Shown here one piece after another: positions 1-8,567 of a DNA stretch of 43,691 bases; position 1 is the stretch's first letter; each line of letters starts with the position of its first letter. Where the stretch lies: the NCBI GenBank assembly GCA_023410575.1, contig JAEYPP010000077.1, forward strand, positions 1 through 43,691. The letters are read 5' to 3'. The notes under the pieces are model-generated. The model had not been told where the DNA came from. It was given only the letters and a program-made list of their open reading frames with translations, and did not search any database. The DNA comes from Bacillota bacterium (GTDB lineage: Bacteria; Bacillota; Clostridia; Lachnospirales; Lachnospiraceae). The position numbers and the translations under genes were made by a program.

Positions 1-154
1 TTCTTAGTTCAATCCTCTTCATTTCTGGTATGTCCTCTCATAAGTGTGAGAGTATATCATACACTATTTTTGTACTTAGGACAAAATCAAATATGGTTTA
101 CTAAGACAATATCAAAAATGAGTCATAATACCAGTATATATAGGTGGTGGATTC

Positions 155-183
155 TTGCAATTCGAGTATCATTGTAGTACAAT
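155..183 (+). promoter_or_regulatory. Sigma-A-type promoter of the first operon
   Basis: TTGCAA and TACAAT are separated by 17 bases, about 40 bases before the first start codon. The 1-154 stretch before it holds no gene that I can see, only a small CTCTCA/TGAGAG dyad near position 35-50. Confidence 0.6.
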
Positions 184-221
184 AAAAGAAACTTATGTTA
201 GTTAGATTGAGAGGATTTTCA

Positions 222-1157
222 ATGATTAAAACAGTTGTATCAGTAGGACTGCCAGTACTTGAAACGATGCACATAAAAAAGAATCGATTAGAGCCGATTA
301 AGCCAAAAGAGGGTAGGAAACGTATTTGCATTATAACAGGTATTCATGGGGACGAGTTAGAAGGGCAGTACATATGTTATCAGTTAATTAAAAAGATAAA
401 TGAGAATATAAATTTATTAGATGGAGTTGTAGATGTTTATCCATGCGTAAACCCACTTGGTATGGAGACAATCACGAGAAGAATTCCAACGTTTGATTTA
501 GATATGAACCGAAGCTTTCCAGGAGATATGGAAGGCGATATGTCGGAGTATATAGCAGCAAAATTGGTCGAAGATGTGGCTGATGCTGATTTTTGTGTCG
601 ATTTACATGCAAGTAATATCTTTTTACGTGAGATTCCACAAGTTCGTATTAATAAGGAACATGAAGATACATTATTGCCATATTGCAAGCTTATGAATAC
701 GGATTTTGTCTGGGTACACTCATCTCCAACCGTACAACCTGCAAGTATTTATCACAGTTTAAATCTTGTTGGAGTCCCAACATTAGCAGTAGAGATGGGA
801 GTAGGTATGCGAATTACGCAATCCTTTGGAGACCAGATATTAGAAGGAATATTTTGCTTGATGAAGAAATTGGGTATATGGAATGGGGAGGTTATTACAC
901 CAAAAGAGCCAATAATCTCTACAGATCGAGATAAAGTTACATTAATTCATGCAGAAGCATCCGGTGTATTTTTACCGAAAGTAGAACATCTTATGGATAT
1001 TTGTGCAGGAGAAGTGGTTGGAGAAATAGTTGATACACTTTCCGGCAAAGTAGTGCAAACAATAATTGCACCATGCGATGGTGTGGTATTCACATTACGA
1101 GAATACCCGGTTGTATATGATGGTTCATTAATTGCTAGAATTTTAGGAGGTGCTTAA
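222..1157 (+). CDS. AstE/AspA-family (M14-like) zinc hydrolase
   Basis: About 311 residues, in the succinylglutamate desuccinylase/aspartoacylase family of cytoplasmic zinc carboxypeptidase-like enzymes that cleave N-acyl or amide bonds. The zinc site is visible: HGDE (H42, E45) and H129 in DLHAS, with the likely catalytic Glu in VEMGVG (E191). The last 80 residues form the barrel-like C-terminal domain of the family. The start at 222 is chosen over an in-frame ATG at 195 because GAGGA lies 6 bases before it. The stop is followed after one base by a related gene, so the two are co-transcribed and probably co-function. The substrate cannot be read from sequence. The neighbouring azlCD exporter would fit an amino-acid-derived product, but that is inference. 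Confidence 0.85.
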   Translation: MIKTVVSVGLPVLETMHIKKNRLEPIKPKEGRKRICIITGIHGDELEGQYICYQLIKKINENINLLDGVVDVYPCVNPLGMETITRRIPTFDLDMNRSFPGDMEGDMSEYIAAKLVEDVADADFCVDLHASNIFLREIPQVRINKEHEDTLLPYCKLMNTDFVWVHSSPTVQPASIYHSLNLVGVPTLAVEMGVGMRITQSFGDQILEGIFCLMKKLGIWNGEVITPKEPIISTDRDKVTLIHAEASGVFLPKVEHLMDICAGEVVGEIVDTLSGKVVQTIIAPCDGVVFTLREYPVVYDGSLIARILGGA

Positions 1158-1158
1158 T

Positions 1159-2094
1159 ATGTTTCAAGAAGTGATTCATACAGTAAAGGCACCTTATCGC
1201 GATGATATGCATATAGTAGGTTATCGCTTTGGAAAAGGGGATAAAGCGGCTTGTATTGTAGGACCTACAAGAGGAAATGAGATACAACAGCTTTATATTT
1301 GTTCTCAGCTTATAAAAGAACTGACACGATTAGAAAAAATAGGCGCAATCTTAAATAATAATGAGATTTTAGTTGTTCCAACGATCAATCAATTTAGTAT
1401 CAATATAGAGAAACGTTTTTGGGCTATGGATAAATCAGATATCAACCGAATGTTTCCAGGAGATGAATGTGGAGAAACAACAGAACGAATCGCGGCAACT
1501 ATTTTCGATGCTGTGAGAGGTTATAACTATGGAATTCAGTTTGCAAGTTTTCATACACCGGGTGAGTTTATACCTCATGTAAGAATGATGGAGACAGGTC
1601 ATCAAAGTAATAGTCTTGCAAATTTGTTTGGGTTACCATACGTATTAACAAAAAAACCACATCCATTTGATACCGGAACATTAAATTATTGTTGGCAGAT
1701 CAACGGCACGAATGCGTTTTCAGTCTATACACCAGCCACCTCAACAATTGATGAAAAGTCAGCTCGTCAAGCTGTATCTTCTGTATTGCGATTTTTAACT
1801 CGAATGGGGATTATTAAATACAATTGTCATAGCGGATATATCGCTAATATTGTAGAAGAAGAGACACTTATGCCGATTAAGACAGATGTATCAGGTATTT
1901 ATCGACCACTCAAACGACCAGGTGACGAGGTTAAATTTGGTGATATTTTAGCAGAAGTTGTCAATCCGATTGAAGGAGAGGTAATATCACAAATCATAGC
2001 GCCAAGTGATGGTATTATCTTTTTTGCGCATAGTAAACCGCTAGTAATCCAAAATTGTATCGTTTATAAATTAATACGAAGATTACACGAATAA
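1159..2094 (+). CDS. AstE/AspA-family paralogue without zinc ligands (probable pseudo-enzyme)
   Basis: About 311 residues, alignable with the preceding protein along its whole length, including the C-terminal barrel domain. The HGDE motif has become RGNE (R38), DLHAS has become QFASF, and the catalytic Glu region reads FSVYTP. Two of three zinc ligands and the catalytic Glu are therefore gone, while the fold-defining residues remain. AGGAGG at 1145-1150 sits 8 bases before the ATG at 1159. The one-base gap from its active sister suggests translational coupling and perhaps a heteromeric complex. The loss of ligands is seen; a regulatory or scaffolding role is inference. It could also bind a ligand without catalysis. 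Confidence 0.8.
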   Translation: MFQEVIHTVKAPYRDDMHIVGYRFGKGDKAACIVGPTRGNEIQQLYICSQLIKELTRLEKIGAILNNNEILVVPTINQFSINIEKRFWAMDKSDINRMFPGDECGETTERIAATIFDAVRGYNYGIQFASFHTPGEFIPHVRMMETGHQSNSLANLFGLPYVLTKKPHPFDTGTLNYCWQINGTNAFSVYTPATSTIDEKSARQAVSSVLRFLTRMGIIKYNCHSGYIANIVEEETLMPIKTDVSGIYRPLKRPGDEVKFGDILAEVVNPIEGEVISQIIAPSDGIIFFAHSKPLVIQNCIVYKLIRRLHE

Positions 2095-2118
2095 TCCTAG
2101 GATAAGGACAGATTTACA

Positions 2119-2841
2119 ATGAATACGAATACTAGAAATAATTTTGCTTATGGTTTTAAGCGTGGTATTCCCATAGCAATAGGATACATACCTGTTTCTT
2201 TTGCATTTGGCTTAAATGCAGTATCGGGAGGAATACCAGCATGGCTTGTTATTATTATGTCGTTAACGAACTTAACAAGTGCGGGACAAGCAGCCGGCGC
2301 TGACTTAATTATCCAAGGTGCAGGATATTTTGAACTAACTTTAACGACTTTTATTATAAATATTCGATATATGTTAATGTCACTTTCTATCTCCCAAAAG
2401 CTGGAGAAAAAGATTACATTACCTCAACGACTAGTATTTGCGTTTGGAATTACCGATGAGGTTTTTGCGGTGTCTTCCATGGAAAATGGTAAGCTCTCTT
2501 ACAAGTATATGCTTGGCTTAATTACAGGACCAATTTGTGGATGGACATTTGGAACTGCACTTGGTGCATTAATCTGTTCTGCATTGCCACCTACAATCAA
2601 AGATGCAATGGGGATTGCACTTTATGGTATGTTTATCGCAATTATTATTCCACCCGCTAGAAAATCCAAACAGGTAGTAATTGTACTTGTTTTATCCATA
2701 GTTATTACTTGTATACTTAAGTATGCTCCATGGGTATGTCGTATCTCATCTGGATTTCGAGTTATTATTGCAACTGTACTGTCTTCTTGTATATGTGCTG
2801 CAAAATATCCGATTGAGGACGATATAGGAGGTGCTGTATGA
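2119..2841 (+). CDS. azlC: AzlC-family branched-chain amino acid exporter, large subunit
   Basis: A 240-residue hydrophobic protein with the AzlC/LIV-E signature near its N-terminus (GIPIAIGYIPVSFAFGLNA) and several membrane helices. AzlC with AzlD forms a membrane exporter of branched-chain amino acids and their analogues in Bacillus. The ribosome site (AAGGACAG) is weak. The gene starts 24 bases after the M14-like pair and its end overlaps azlD by 4 bases, so all four genes probably form one transcript. Export of an amino acid released by the M14-like enzyme is a reasonable but untested link. The exact substrate is not determined. Confidence 0.9.
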   Translation: MNTNTRNNFAYGFKRGIPIAIGYIPVSFAFGLNAVSGGIPAWLVIIMSLTNLTSAGQAAGADLIIQGAGYFELTLTTFIINIRYMLMSLSISQKLEKKITLPQRLVFAFGITDEVFAVSSMENGKLSYKYMLGLITGPICGWTFGTALGALICSALPPTIKDAMGIALYGMFIAIIIPPARKSKQVVIVLVLSIVITCILKYAPWVCRISSGFRVIIATVLSSCICAAKYPIEDDIGGAV

Positions 2842-3146
2842 CAACATTAGAGACAGCATGTGCAATCTTATTAATGGCACTTGTAACGTATATACCACGT
2901 GCATTACCAGTTGCAGTTTTTAGAAAAGAAATAAAATCAAAATATATCAAATCTTTTTTACATTACGTCCCGTTCGCAGTATTAGCGTCCTTAACGTTTC
3001 CAGATGTATTTTACTCTACTGGAGAAATATTTACTGCTATTGCCGGAACTGTAATGGCTTTGCTCTTAGCATATTTCAACCGAAGTTTGGTTGTGGTTGC
3101 TGCAGGAGCAATTGTAACTGTATTCTTAACCGGATTACTATTTTAG
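2838..3146 (+). CDS. azlD: AzlD-family small exporter subunit
   Basis: A 102-residue protein with about four hydrophobic segments and the AzlD pattern (TYIPRALPVAVFRK, then FLHYVPFAVLASLTFP). It is the obligate small partner of AzlC. Its ATG overlaps the azlC stop (ATGA), which is typical of coupled translation of a two-subunit transporter. The next gene, pilC, begins only 30 bases further on with its own GGGAGG site, so read-through into the pilus genes is possible. No odd residues are seen. Confidence 0.9.
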   Translation: MTTLETACAILLMALVTYIPRALPVAVFRKEIKSKYIKSFLHYVPFAVLASLTFPDVFYSTGEIFTAIAGTVMALLLAYFNRSLVVVAAGAIVTVFLTGLLF

Positions 3147-3176
3147 GATTTTGGAACTCACAGTGGGAGGAAAAGT

Positions 3177-4235
3177 ATGGCAGAGAACCATAAAAAAGTA
3201 ACAAGATTTTCATCTGAAGAGACATCTGTATTCTGTGAACAGATTGCTATGCTTTTAAATAGTGGAATTCCTTTATATGAGGGAGTTGATATGTTGTATA
3301 GCGATATGGAGGATAAGAAAATTAAGAAGGTGTTTGAAAAAATCAATACCTCCATAAAAGCAAATGAGACATTATATGATTCATTGCAGAGAACAGAAGC
3401 ATTTCCAGACTATATGATTCATATGGTTAAAGTAGGAGAGACAACAGGTAAATTAGAAGAAGTCATGAAGTCTCTTGCAACTTATTATGAGAGAGAAAGT
3501 AGCATAAAAACTAGTATAAAGAGTGCAATTGCTTATCCAGCTGTATTATTTACAATGATGGCAGTTATTATCTTTGTCTTAGTATTTCGAATTTTACCAA
3601 TGTTTGAGGTAATGTTTATAGAATTAAATGCGGATGTTGCAACAGCTACTCATAATATGATGCAAATTGGTATGAGCGCAGGAAAGATACTAGCAGGGAT
3701 TACTTGCCTTACGTTGTTTGTTATGCTTGTAGTTTTTTCGTGGTATCGTACCAAGAGAGGAGAAGCTACCATTCGTAGATTTATGACTAATTTTCGATTA
3801 ACAAAAAAAATATCAGAGGCAATTGCTACGAGTAGGTTCATTTCTAGTATGGCACTTATGATCTCTTCTGGAATAGAGACACGGAAAGCAATTGATATTG
3901 CACATGGAGCATCAAACAATCGTAGAGTGAAGGACAGAATTAAGCAGTGCAAGATGTTAATGGATAAAGGGATATCATTAGACAAGGCAATTCATGACAC
4001 CAAAATATTAGTTGGTATGGAAAGTCGTTTAGTTACTGTCGCTACAAAAACCGGTGCACAGGATACCATATTTGAGAAACTAAGTGAACAATACAATACT
4101 AAGGTAGCTACCATGTTAAATAAGTTAACAACAAGTATTGAAACAGCGCTAGTAGTTATGTTGGCTGTTTTAGTAGGTGGTGTCTTAATATCCGTTATGC
4201 TACCGCTTGTTAGTATGATTTCTTCCATTGGCTAA
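3177..4235 (+). CDS. pilC: PilC/GspF-type inner-membrane platform protein
   Basis: A 352-residue type II secretion/type IV pilus platform protein. It has two T2SSF cytoplasmic domains (about residues 10-125 and 210-330), each followed by membrane helices; the hallmark GETTGKLEEVM lies in the first. In the family this protein binds the assembly and retraction ATPases and the pilin stem. It heads a run of four small membrane-anchored proteins and pilT, all in the same direction with gaps of 1-32 bases. No pilB, pilD or pilM is present, so the set is either partial or relies on genes elsewhere. The ribosome site GGGAGG is strong. Confidence 0.88.
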   Translation: MAENHKKVTRFSSEETSVFCEQIAMLLNSGIPLYEGVDMLYSDMEDKKIKKVFEKINTSIKANETLYDSLQRTEAFPDYMIHMVKVGETTGKLEEVMKSLATYYERESSIKTSIKSAIAYPAVLFTMMAVIIFVLVFRILPMFEVMFIELNADVATATHNMMQIGMSAGKILAGITCLTLFVMLVVFSWYRTKRGEATIRRFMTNFRLTKKISEAIATSRFISSMALMISSGIETRKAIDIAHGASNNRRVKDRIKQCKMLMDKGISLDKAIHDTKILVGMESRLVTVATKTGAQDTIFEKLSEQYNTKVATMLNKLTTSIETALVVMLAVLVGGVLISVMLPLVSMISSIG

Positions 4236-4267
4236 TAGGCTTTAAGAAAGATTGGAGGCTTTGTATC

Positions 4268-4591
4268 ATGAAGAATCTAAAGGAAAAGAAGCAGCCGTTT
4301 TGGATGAAAACTGTTGCAATTCCTGTCATTATATTCCTTTGTATTATCATATTTCTTGTTTTAGGAGTAAAAAAATTTAGTGATTTGGGTGACGAACAAG
4401 AATTAATTCTAACGGAATCAGCAGTACGAAAGTCAATTATTCAGTGTTATGCAATTGAAGGGTTTTATCCAGCTGATCTTAGCTATCTCGAGGAAAATTA
4501 CAATCTTAAAATTGACAAAAGCAAATATAATATATATTATGAGTGTTTTTCTTCGAATATAATGCCACAGTTTGACGTTTATGAAAAGTAA
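4268..4591 (+). CDS. Small pilin-like membrane protein
   Basis: 107 residues with one N-terminal membrane helix (about residues 15-37), followed by a short extracytoplasmic part. The segment CYAIEGFYPADLSYLEE resembles the region where GspG-type pseudopilins carry the YP motif. No Gly-Phe prepilin peptidase site precedes the helix. GGAGG lies just upstream. Its place between pilC and other single-helix proteins supports a minor-pilin role, which is inference; the sequence alone would only say membrane-anchored hypothetical. Confidence 0.65.
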   Translation: MKNLKEKKQPFWMKTVAIPVIIFLCIIIFLVLGVKKFSDLGDEQELILTESAVRKSIIQCYAIEGFYPADLSYLEENYNLKIDKSKYNIYYECFSSNIMPQFDVYEK

Positions 4592-4616
4592 CAGTCATGA
4601 AGAGAGGAAAACTAAG

Positions 4617-5105
4617 ATGGGAAAGAAGAATCAGAAATCTTGGATGGTCAATTTTATCAGTTTAATTGTTATCTTAGGAATTTTTGCAATCTCATGTCTG
4701 ATATTAACTAATATTGGCATTCAGGTATATCAAAAGGTTGTTTTAGCAAATGATAACAATTTTGAGCTGCGTACCTCTTTGTCCTATGTTGGAACTAAAA
4801 TACGGCAAACAGATACACAAGGATACCCTTATATTGCTCAAAAGGATGGAGTTGACTTGCTAGTACTAGGCGAAGAGATAGATGGAGATGTTTACGAGAC
4901 CTTGATCTATTTTTGGGATGGATATCTATATGAGATTTATCAAGAAGCGGGTGCAGATTATGAACTAGATTATGGTCAACCAATACTTGAAATCAATAAT
5001 TTTGAGTTTGAGTTGACTAAAGTGGGGTTGATACATATGAAAGCGGAGAATTCAGCTGGAGTAGAAGAATCATTGTCAATTTCCTTACGGACGAGGAGGC
5101 AATAG
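4617..5105 (+). CDS. Membrane-anchored protein of the pilus operon (DUF4860-like)
   Basis: 162 residues: a basic N-terminus, one membrane helix (about residues 12-35), then a soluble extracytoplasmic domain with alternating hydrophobic strands. The start at 4617 is preceded by GAGAGG; an upstream in-frame start at 4572 would overlap the previous gene and lacks a ribosome site. The domain resembles those annotated DUF4860 in clostridial pilus clusters, from memory and not searched. One base separates its stop from the next start. It is probably a minor pilin or pilus-assembly accessory. Confidence 0.65.
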   Translation: MGKKNQKSWMVNFISLIVILGIFAISCLILTNIGIQVYQKVVLANDNNFELRTSLSYVGTKIRQTDTQGYPYIAQKDGVDLLVLGEEIDGDVYETLIYFWDGYLYEIYQEAGADYELDYGQPILEINNFEFELTKVGLIHMKAENSAGVEESLSISLRTRRQ

Positions 5106-5106
5106 T

Positions 5107-5574
5107 ATGGAACAAGAAAAAGTGCAAGGCAATTCCATTCGTATGCCAATGATAGAACTAGTAATTGTAATTGGTATCTTTGTAGTCATAAGTGTATTTC
5201 TTGTACGCATGTTTATGGGAACATATCGATTACAAAACAATGCAACTGATTTGAGTCGAGCGGTGATAAAGGCAGAGACAATTGCGGAGCATATTAAGAA
5301 TACAGCCTCGATAGGGGAGGCAGCAACACAGCTTGAGATGGATTCCTATGACAGCACATCATTGAACTATTGCATCTATTATGATGATAGTTGGAATCAA
5401 ACGAAGACCCCATCTGTTAACATTATCGTAATTACAAGTACAATTACAAAAGGGGAAACGGGGCGAATGGTGAGTGCAAATATTGCAGCTTATACATGTA
5501 AAGATGTAGAAGCAACAGCAAATAAAAGTGCATTAGTGAAGCTTACTACGAAAAAATGGGTAAGTAATAAATAG
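5107..5574 (+). CDS. Pseudopilin-like protein with altered cleavage site
   Basis: 155 residues. The N-terminus has the pilin helix pattern MPMIELVIVIGIFVVIS, with the conserved Glu in the +5 place if cleavage falls before MPMIEL. The residue before that point is Arg, not the usual Gly, so a standard prepilin peptidase would not be expected to cut. The rest, about 115 residues, is a small extracytoplasmic domain. GAGGC in the preceding gene may serve as the ribosome site. It is the most pilin-like protein of this operon. Confidence 0.7.
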   Translation: MEQEKVQGNSIRMPMIELVIVIGIFVVISVFLVRMFMGTYRLQNNATDLSRAVIKAETIAEHIKNTASIGEAATQLEMDSYDSTSLNYCIYYDDSWNQTKTPSVNIIVITSTITKGETGRMVSANIAAYTCKDVEATANKSALVKLTTKKWVSNK

Positions 5575-5603
5575 TGGATTAGCTGTAGGAAAGGACCAAT
5601 TAC

Positions 5604-6077
5604 ATGAAGCAAAAAAATAGTTATCATATCAATATTGGGGGAGCTTCCATCTTGTTAGTATTAGCCGTATTTGCTTTGACGGTATTTGCTATCCTGTCTT
5701 TGCGTGCATCGTACCATGAGGTTAAGATGTCAGAGAAGACAAGAAATGCGATAGAAGATTACTATGTTGCTGATTCGAAGGCAGAGGAGATCCTAATGCA
5801 GATTTCGGAAATAGTAGCAAAACAAGATACGAGTAACTTTCTTATGCTCTCGCAAGAACTAAGCGTTATTGATAAACTAAAAATCGATGAAAGCACCCAT
5901 ATCTTGACATATACTGTTCCTGTGACTTATAATATAGACCTAGAGATTAAACTAAAACTTCCTACAAGTACAGAAGATGGAGTTACAGTACATAGCTGGA
6001 GAATGATTTCAACCGAGCAAGGCGATTATAATGACTCAAGTATGGAAGATGTATGGGATGGAATCTTAGAAGAATAA
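5604..6077 (+). CDS. Membrane-anchored protein of the pilus operon
   Basis: 157 residues with one N-terminal helix (about residues 12-33, beginning GGASILLVLAVFALTVF), followed by a helical stretch with a coiled-coil look and an extracytoplasmic domain. The Gly-Gly just before the helix could be a remnant of a prepilin cleavage site, but no Phe/Met-x-x-x-Glu follows. Its place before pilT and its size suggest a PilX/PilV-like minor pilin. The family is not recognised with certainty. Confidence 0.62.
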   Translation: MKQKNSYHINIGGASILLVLAVFALTVFAILSLRASYHEVKMSEKTRNAIEDYYVADSKAEEILMQISEIVAKQDTSNFLMLSQELSVIDKLKIDESTHILTYTVPVTYNIDLEIKLKLPTSTEDGVTVHSWRMISTEQGDYNDSSMEDVWDGILEE

Positions 6078-6089
6078 GGAGTGAGCCAG

Positions 6090-7145
6090 ATGGAGTTACG
6101 TGAAATCTTACTTTCAGCAGTAAAAAAAAATGCATCTGATATCTTTATTGTAGTAGGACAGCCTGTTACATTTAAAATTCAGGGAATGCTAGTTCGACAA
6201 GATAGTGATATATTATATCCAGATAAAACAACAAAATTAGTCGAGGATATGTACCAAAATGCTGAGTTAAAAGATATGTCAAATTTGAAAAGTGGAGATG
6301 ATGATTTTGCATTATCAATCTCTGGAATTGGGCGTTTTCGTACGAATATTTTTCGACAAAGAGGTGCGTTAAGTGCGGTATTGCGAGTTGTTTCCTTTGA
6401 CCTACCACCATACGAGGAATATAATTTGCCAAAACGAGTGTTAGACTTTTCAAAGCAAAAAAAGGGACTTATTCTTGTAACAGGTACAGCAGGAAGTGGA
6501 AAGAGTACAACGTTATCTTATATTATTGATCAGATTAATAGTACACGTAATTGCCATATATTAACATTAGAAGACCCGATTGAATTTTTACATAAACATA
6601 AGAAAAGTATAGTAAGTCAAAGAGAGATAGGGCTTGATAGCTGTAATTATCATAAGGCATTACGTGCTGCTATGAGAGAATCTCCAGATGTCATTTTTAT
6701 TGGTGAAATGAGAGATTTGGAAACGATTGAGATTGCAATGACGGCAGCAGAAACAGGACATCTTGTGTTATCCACACTTCATACCGTTGGGGCAGCTAAC
6801 ACAATCGACCGAATTATTGACGTATTTCCTAGTTCACAACAGCAACAAATCAGAATACAGCTTTCTATGGTTTTGAATGCTATTGTATCCCAGCAACTAC
6901 TTCCAAGTGCAGAAGGATTAGTGCCAGCTTTTGAAATCTTAGAGGCGACAAGTGCAATTAGGACGATGATACGTGATGGAAAAGTTCATCAGATTGATTC
7001 AGTTATCTATTCTTCAGCGAAGGATGGAATGGTATCAATGGATTCGAGTATTTTAGATTTATATCGAAGAGGATGTATTAGTCAAGAGACAGCAATATCA
7101 TTTAGTATGAATCAAGATAGTATGCGAAGAACAATAGGACCTTGA
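6090..7145 (+). CDS. pilT: PilT-family twitching ATPase
   Basis: About 351 residues. In order it shows an N-terminal PAS-like 2 domain, Walker A (GTAGSGKSTT, K138), an Asp box (LEDPIEF), Walker B (VIFIGEMRD) and a His box (HLVLSTLHT). The C-terminal AIRTMIRDGKVHQI matches the AIRNLIRE retraction signature that separates PilT from PilB. The ATG at 6090 is chosen because AAGGAG sits 8 bases upstream; a GTG at 6081 overlaps that site. PilT hexamers power pilus retraction. There is no assembly ATPase beside it, which is unusual for a self-contained pilus operon. Confidence 0.92.
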   Translation: MELREILLSAVKKNASDIFIVVGQPVTFKIQGMLVRQDSDILYPDKTTKLVEDMYQNAELKDMSNLKSGDDDFALSISGIGRFRTNIFRQRGALSAVLRVVSFDLPPYEEYNLPKRVLDFSKQKKGLILVTGTAGSGKSTTLSYIIDQINSTRNCHILTLEDPIEFLHKHKKSIVSQREIGLDSCNYHKALRAAMRESPDVIFIGEMRDLETIEIAMTAAETGHLVLSTLHTVGAANTIDRIIDVFPSSQQQQIRIQLSMVLNAIVSQQLLPSAEGLVPAFEILEATSAIRTMIRDGKVHQIDSVIYSSAKDGMVSMDSSILDLYRRGCISQETAISFSMNQDSMRRTIGP

Positions 7146-7172
7146 TTGTAGTAATGTTAGGAGGGATAAAGT

Positions 7173-7994
7173 ATGAAAAGAATAATTAAAATAACTCTAC
7201 TGGCAATTATAACTTTTCTTGCGATTAGTATGAAAGAGGAAACAGTGAATGCATCAAGCAAGGATTCCGATACTTTTTGTGACAATGACAATGGAATTAT
7301 TACCGTTACATATAATAATGACGCGAATACTAAGATGAAAATAGGCGTAACGAAGGATGATCAATCCTACTACTATAATTTGGGTAATGGTAAGAATGTA
7401 GTTGATATTCCATTGAATATGGGAAATGGTAAATACTCGATTAAAATCTTAAAAAATATCAGTGGGACAAAGTATAGTGTAATTCAAAGTACGAAGATTG
7501 ACCTAGAATTAAAGGATGATAATGTGGTTTTCTTAGAATCAAATGTTATCGTAGATTTTGAATTAGAAGATAAGGCAATAAAAAAAGCGGATAATTTAAC
7601 AGCTAGTTGTAAATCGAATGAAGAAATCGTAAGTACAATTTATAACTATGTTATAAGCAATTTTTCATATGATTATGATAAGTTGTCAGTTTTAACAAGC
7701 AGTTATGTACCTGATATTGAAATCGTTTATAAAAATAAAAAGGGAATATGCTACGATATCTCAGCTATTATGGCGGCAATGATGAGGAGTCAAGGAGTGA
7801 AAGTTAAGTTAGTAACTGGGTATACTCCAAATATAGAAGGTGTGTATCATGCATGGAATTCTGTTTATGACAGTAAAAAAGACACTTGGTATACAATTGA
7901 CGCAACCTATGACATTGCGATGTATCAGGCAAAGAAAAAATACACGATGAAAAAATCAGCAAAAGATTATGCTGACATAAAATATCAATATTAA
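7173..7994 (+). CDS. Secreted transglutaminase-like protein
   Basis: 273 residues with an N-terminal signal peptide (hydrophobic core about residues 5-20, possible cleavage after VNA). The C-terminal half is a transglutaminase-like cysteine domain with Cys193 (KGICYDIS), His226 (VYHAWNSVY) and Asp243 (TIDATYD), the full catalytic triad of the family. The N-terminal half is a beta-rich domain of unknown role. Such proteins are usually exported and act as proteases or amidases on cell-wall or surface proteins. AGGAGG precedes the start, 27 bases after pilT, so it may be part of that operon; a link with pili is inference. Confidence 0.82.
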   Translation: MKRIIKITLLAIITFLAISMKEETVNASSKDSDTFCDNDNGIITVTYNNDANTKMKIGVTKDDQSYYYNLGNGKNVVDIPLNMGNGKYSIKILKNISGTKYSVIQSTKIDLELKDDNVVFLESNVIVDFELEDKAIKKADNLTASCKSNEEIVSTIYNYVISNFSYDYDKLSVLTSSYVPDIEIVYKNKKGICYDISAIMAAMMRSQGVKVKLVTGYTPNIEGVYHAWNSVYDSKKDTWYTIDATYDIAMYQAKKKYTMKKSAKDYADIKYQY

Positions 7995-8042
7995 CTTATT
8001 AATTAGGATTAATAAATAAGTATTGAATTGGGGATTAGTTTC

Positions 8043-8486
8043 GTGGATAAAGAATTTTATATGACATGGTTTCAAGGGTTTGAAAAAGGACTGGAAGATA
8101 TGGATTCTAAGTCCGTAAGTAATTTATTGTCTAATTGTGCGAAAGCATGTGCTAATACAGGTGTTCTTCAAATGCATAGGCACCATTATGAGAATGTGAA
8201 CAAAGATAGAGATCAGTACTATTCCACACTTGAGCAGTTAGGTGGTGTAAGAGGTGAAATTATTGTACCTGGAAAGGAATATGTCGTTATTTTTCCTGAT
8301 TGTACCTGTGATTTACATGCAAATGGTTTGATAAACACAGCTAAATTATGCGAATGTTCGCGGCAAAGCATCTTGTATATAGCAAAACAGCTATGGGGAG
8401 ATGAGATGATCGATGTGGAATGCATCGAGACGATCTTGAGTGGCGCTAACGAATGTAGATTTCGTATTTCTTATCATAAGATTTAG
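8043..8486 (+). CDS. Cys-rich conserved hypothetical protein
   Basis: About 147 residues from a GTG at 8043 that has GGGGA about 7-8 bases upstream; a TTG at 8028 is the longer alternative and an ATG at 8061 the shorter. It is soluble, with no signal peptide. Cysteines cluster in SNCAKACAN, FPDCTCDLH, LCECSRQS and NECRF, together with HRHH, so a metal or cluster site is likely. The overall pattern faintly resembles V4R-type sensor domains, but I do not recognise the family. It stands alone after the transglutaminase gene and ends at a clear terminator. Confidence 0.7.
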   Translation: MDKEFYMTWFQGFEKGLEDMDSKSVSNLLSNCAKACANTGVLQMHRHHYENVNKDRDQYYSTLEQLGGVRGEIIVPGKEYVVIFPDCTCDLHANGLINTAKLCECSRQSILYIAKQLWGDEMIDVECIETILSGANECRFRISYHKI

Positions 8487-8507
8487 TATAATTTGACTAA
8501 AGAATCT

Positions 8508-8537
8508 CTATGGGGCTATCGCAATAGCCCCATATTT
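8508..8537 (+). terminator. Intrinsic terminator, likely shared by convergent genes
   Basis: A stem ATGGGGCTAT/ATAGCCCCAT with a tiny loop between the Cys-rich gene (+) and the GyrI-like gene (-). The tail is short (ATTTCTT). Confidence 0.65.
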
Positions 8538-8567
8538 CTTATCTATAAGTTATTGCTTGATTGTTTA

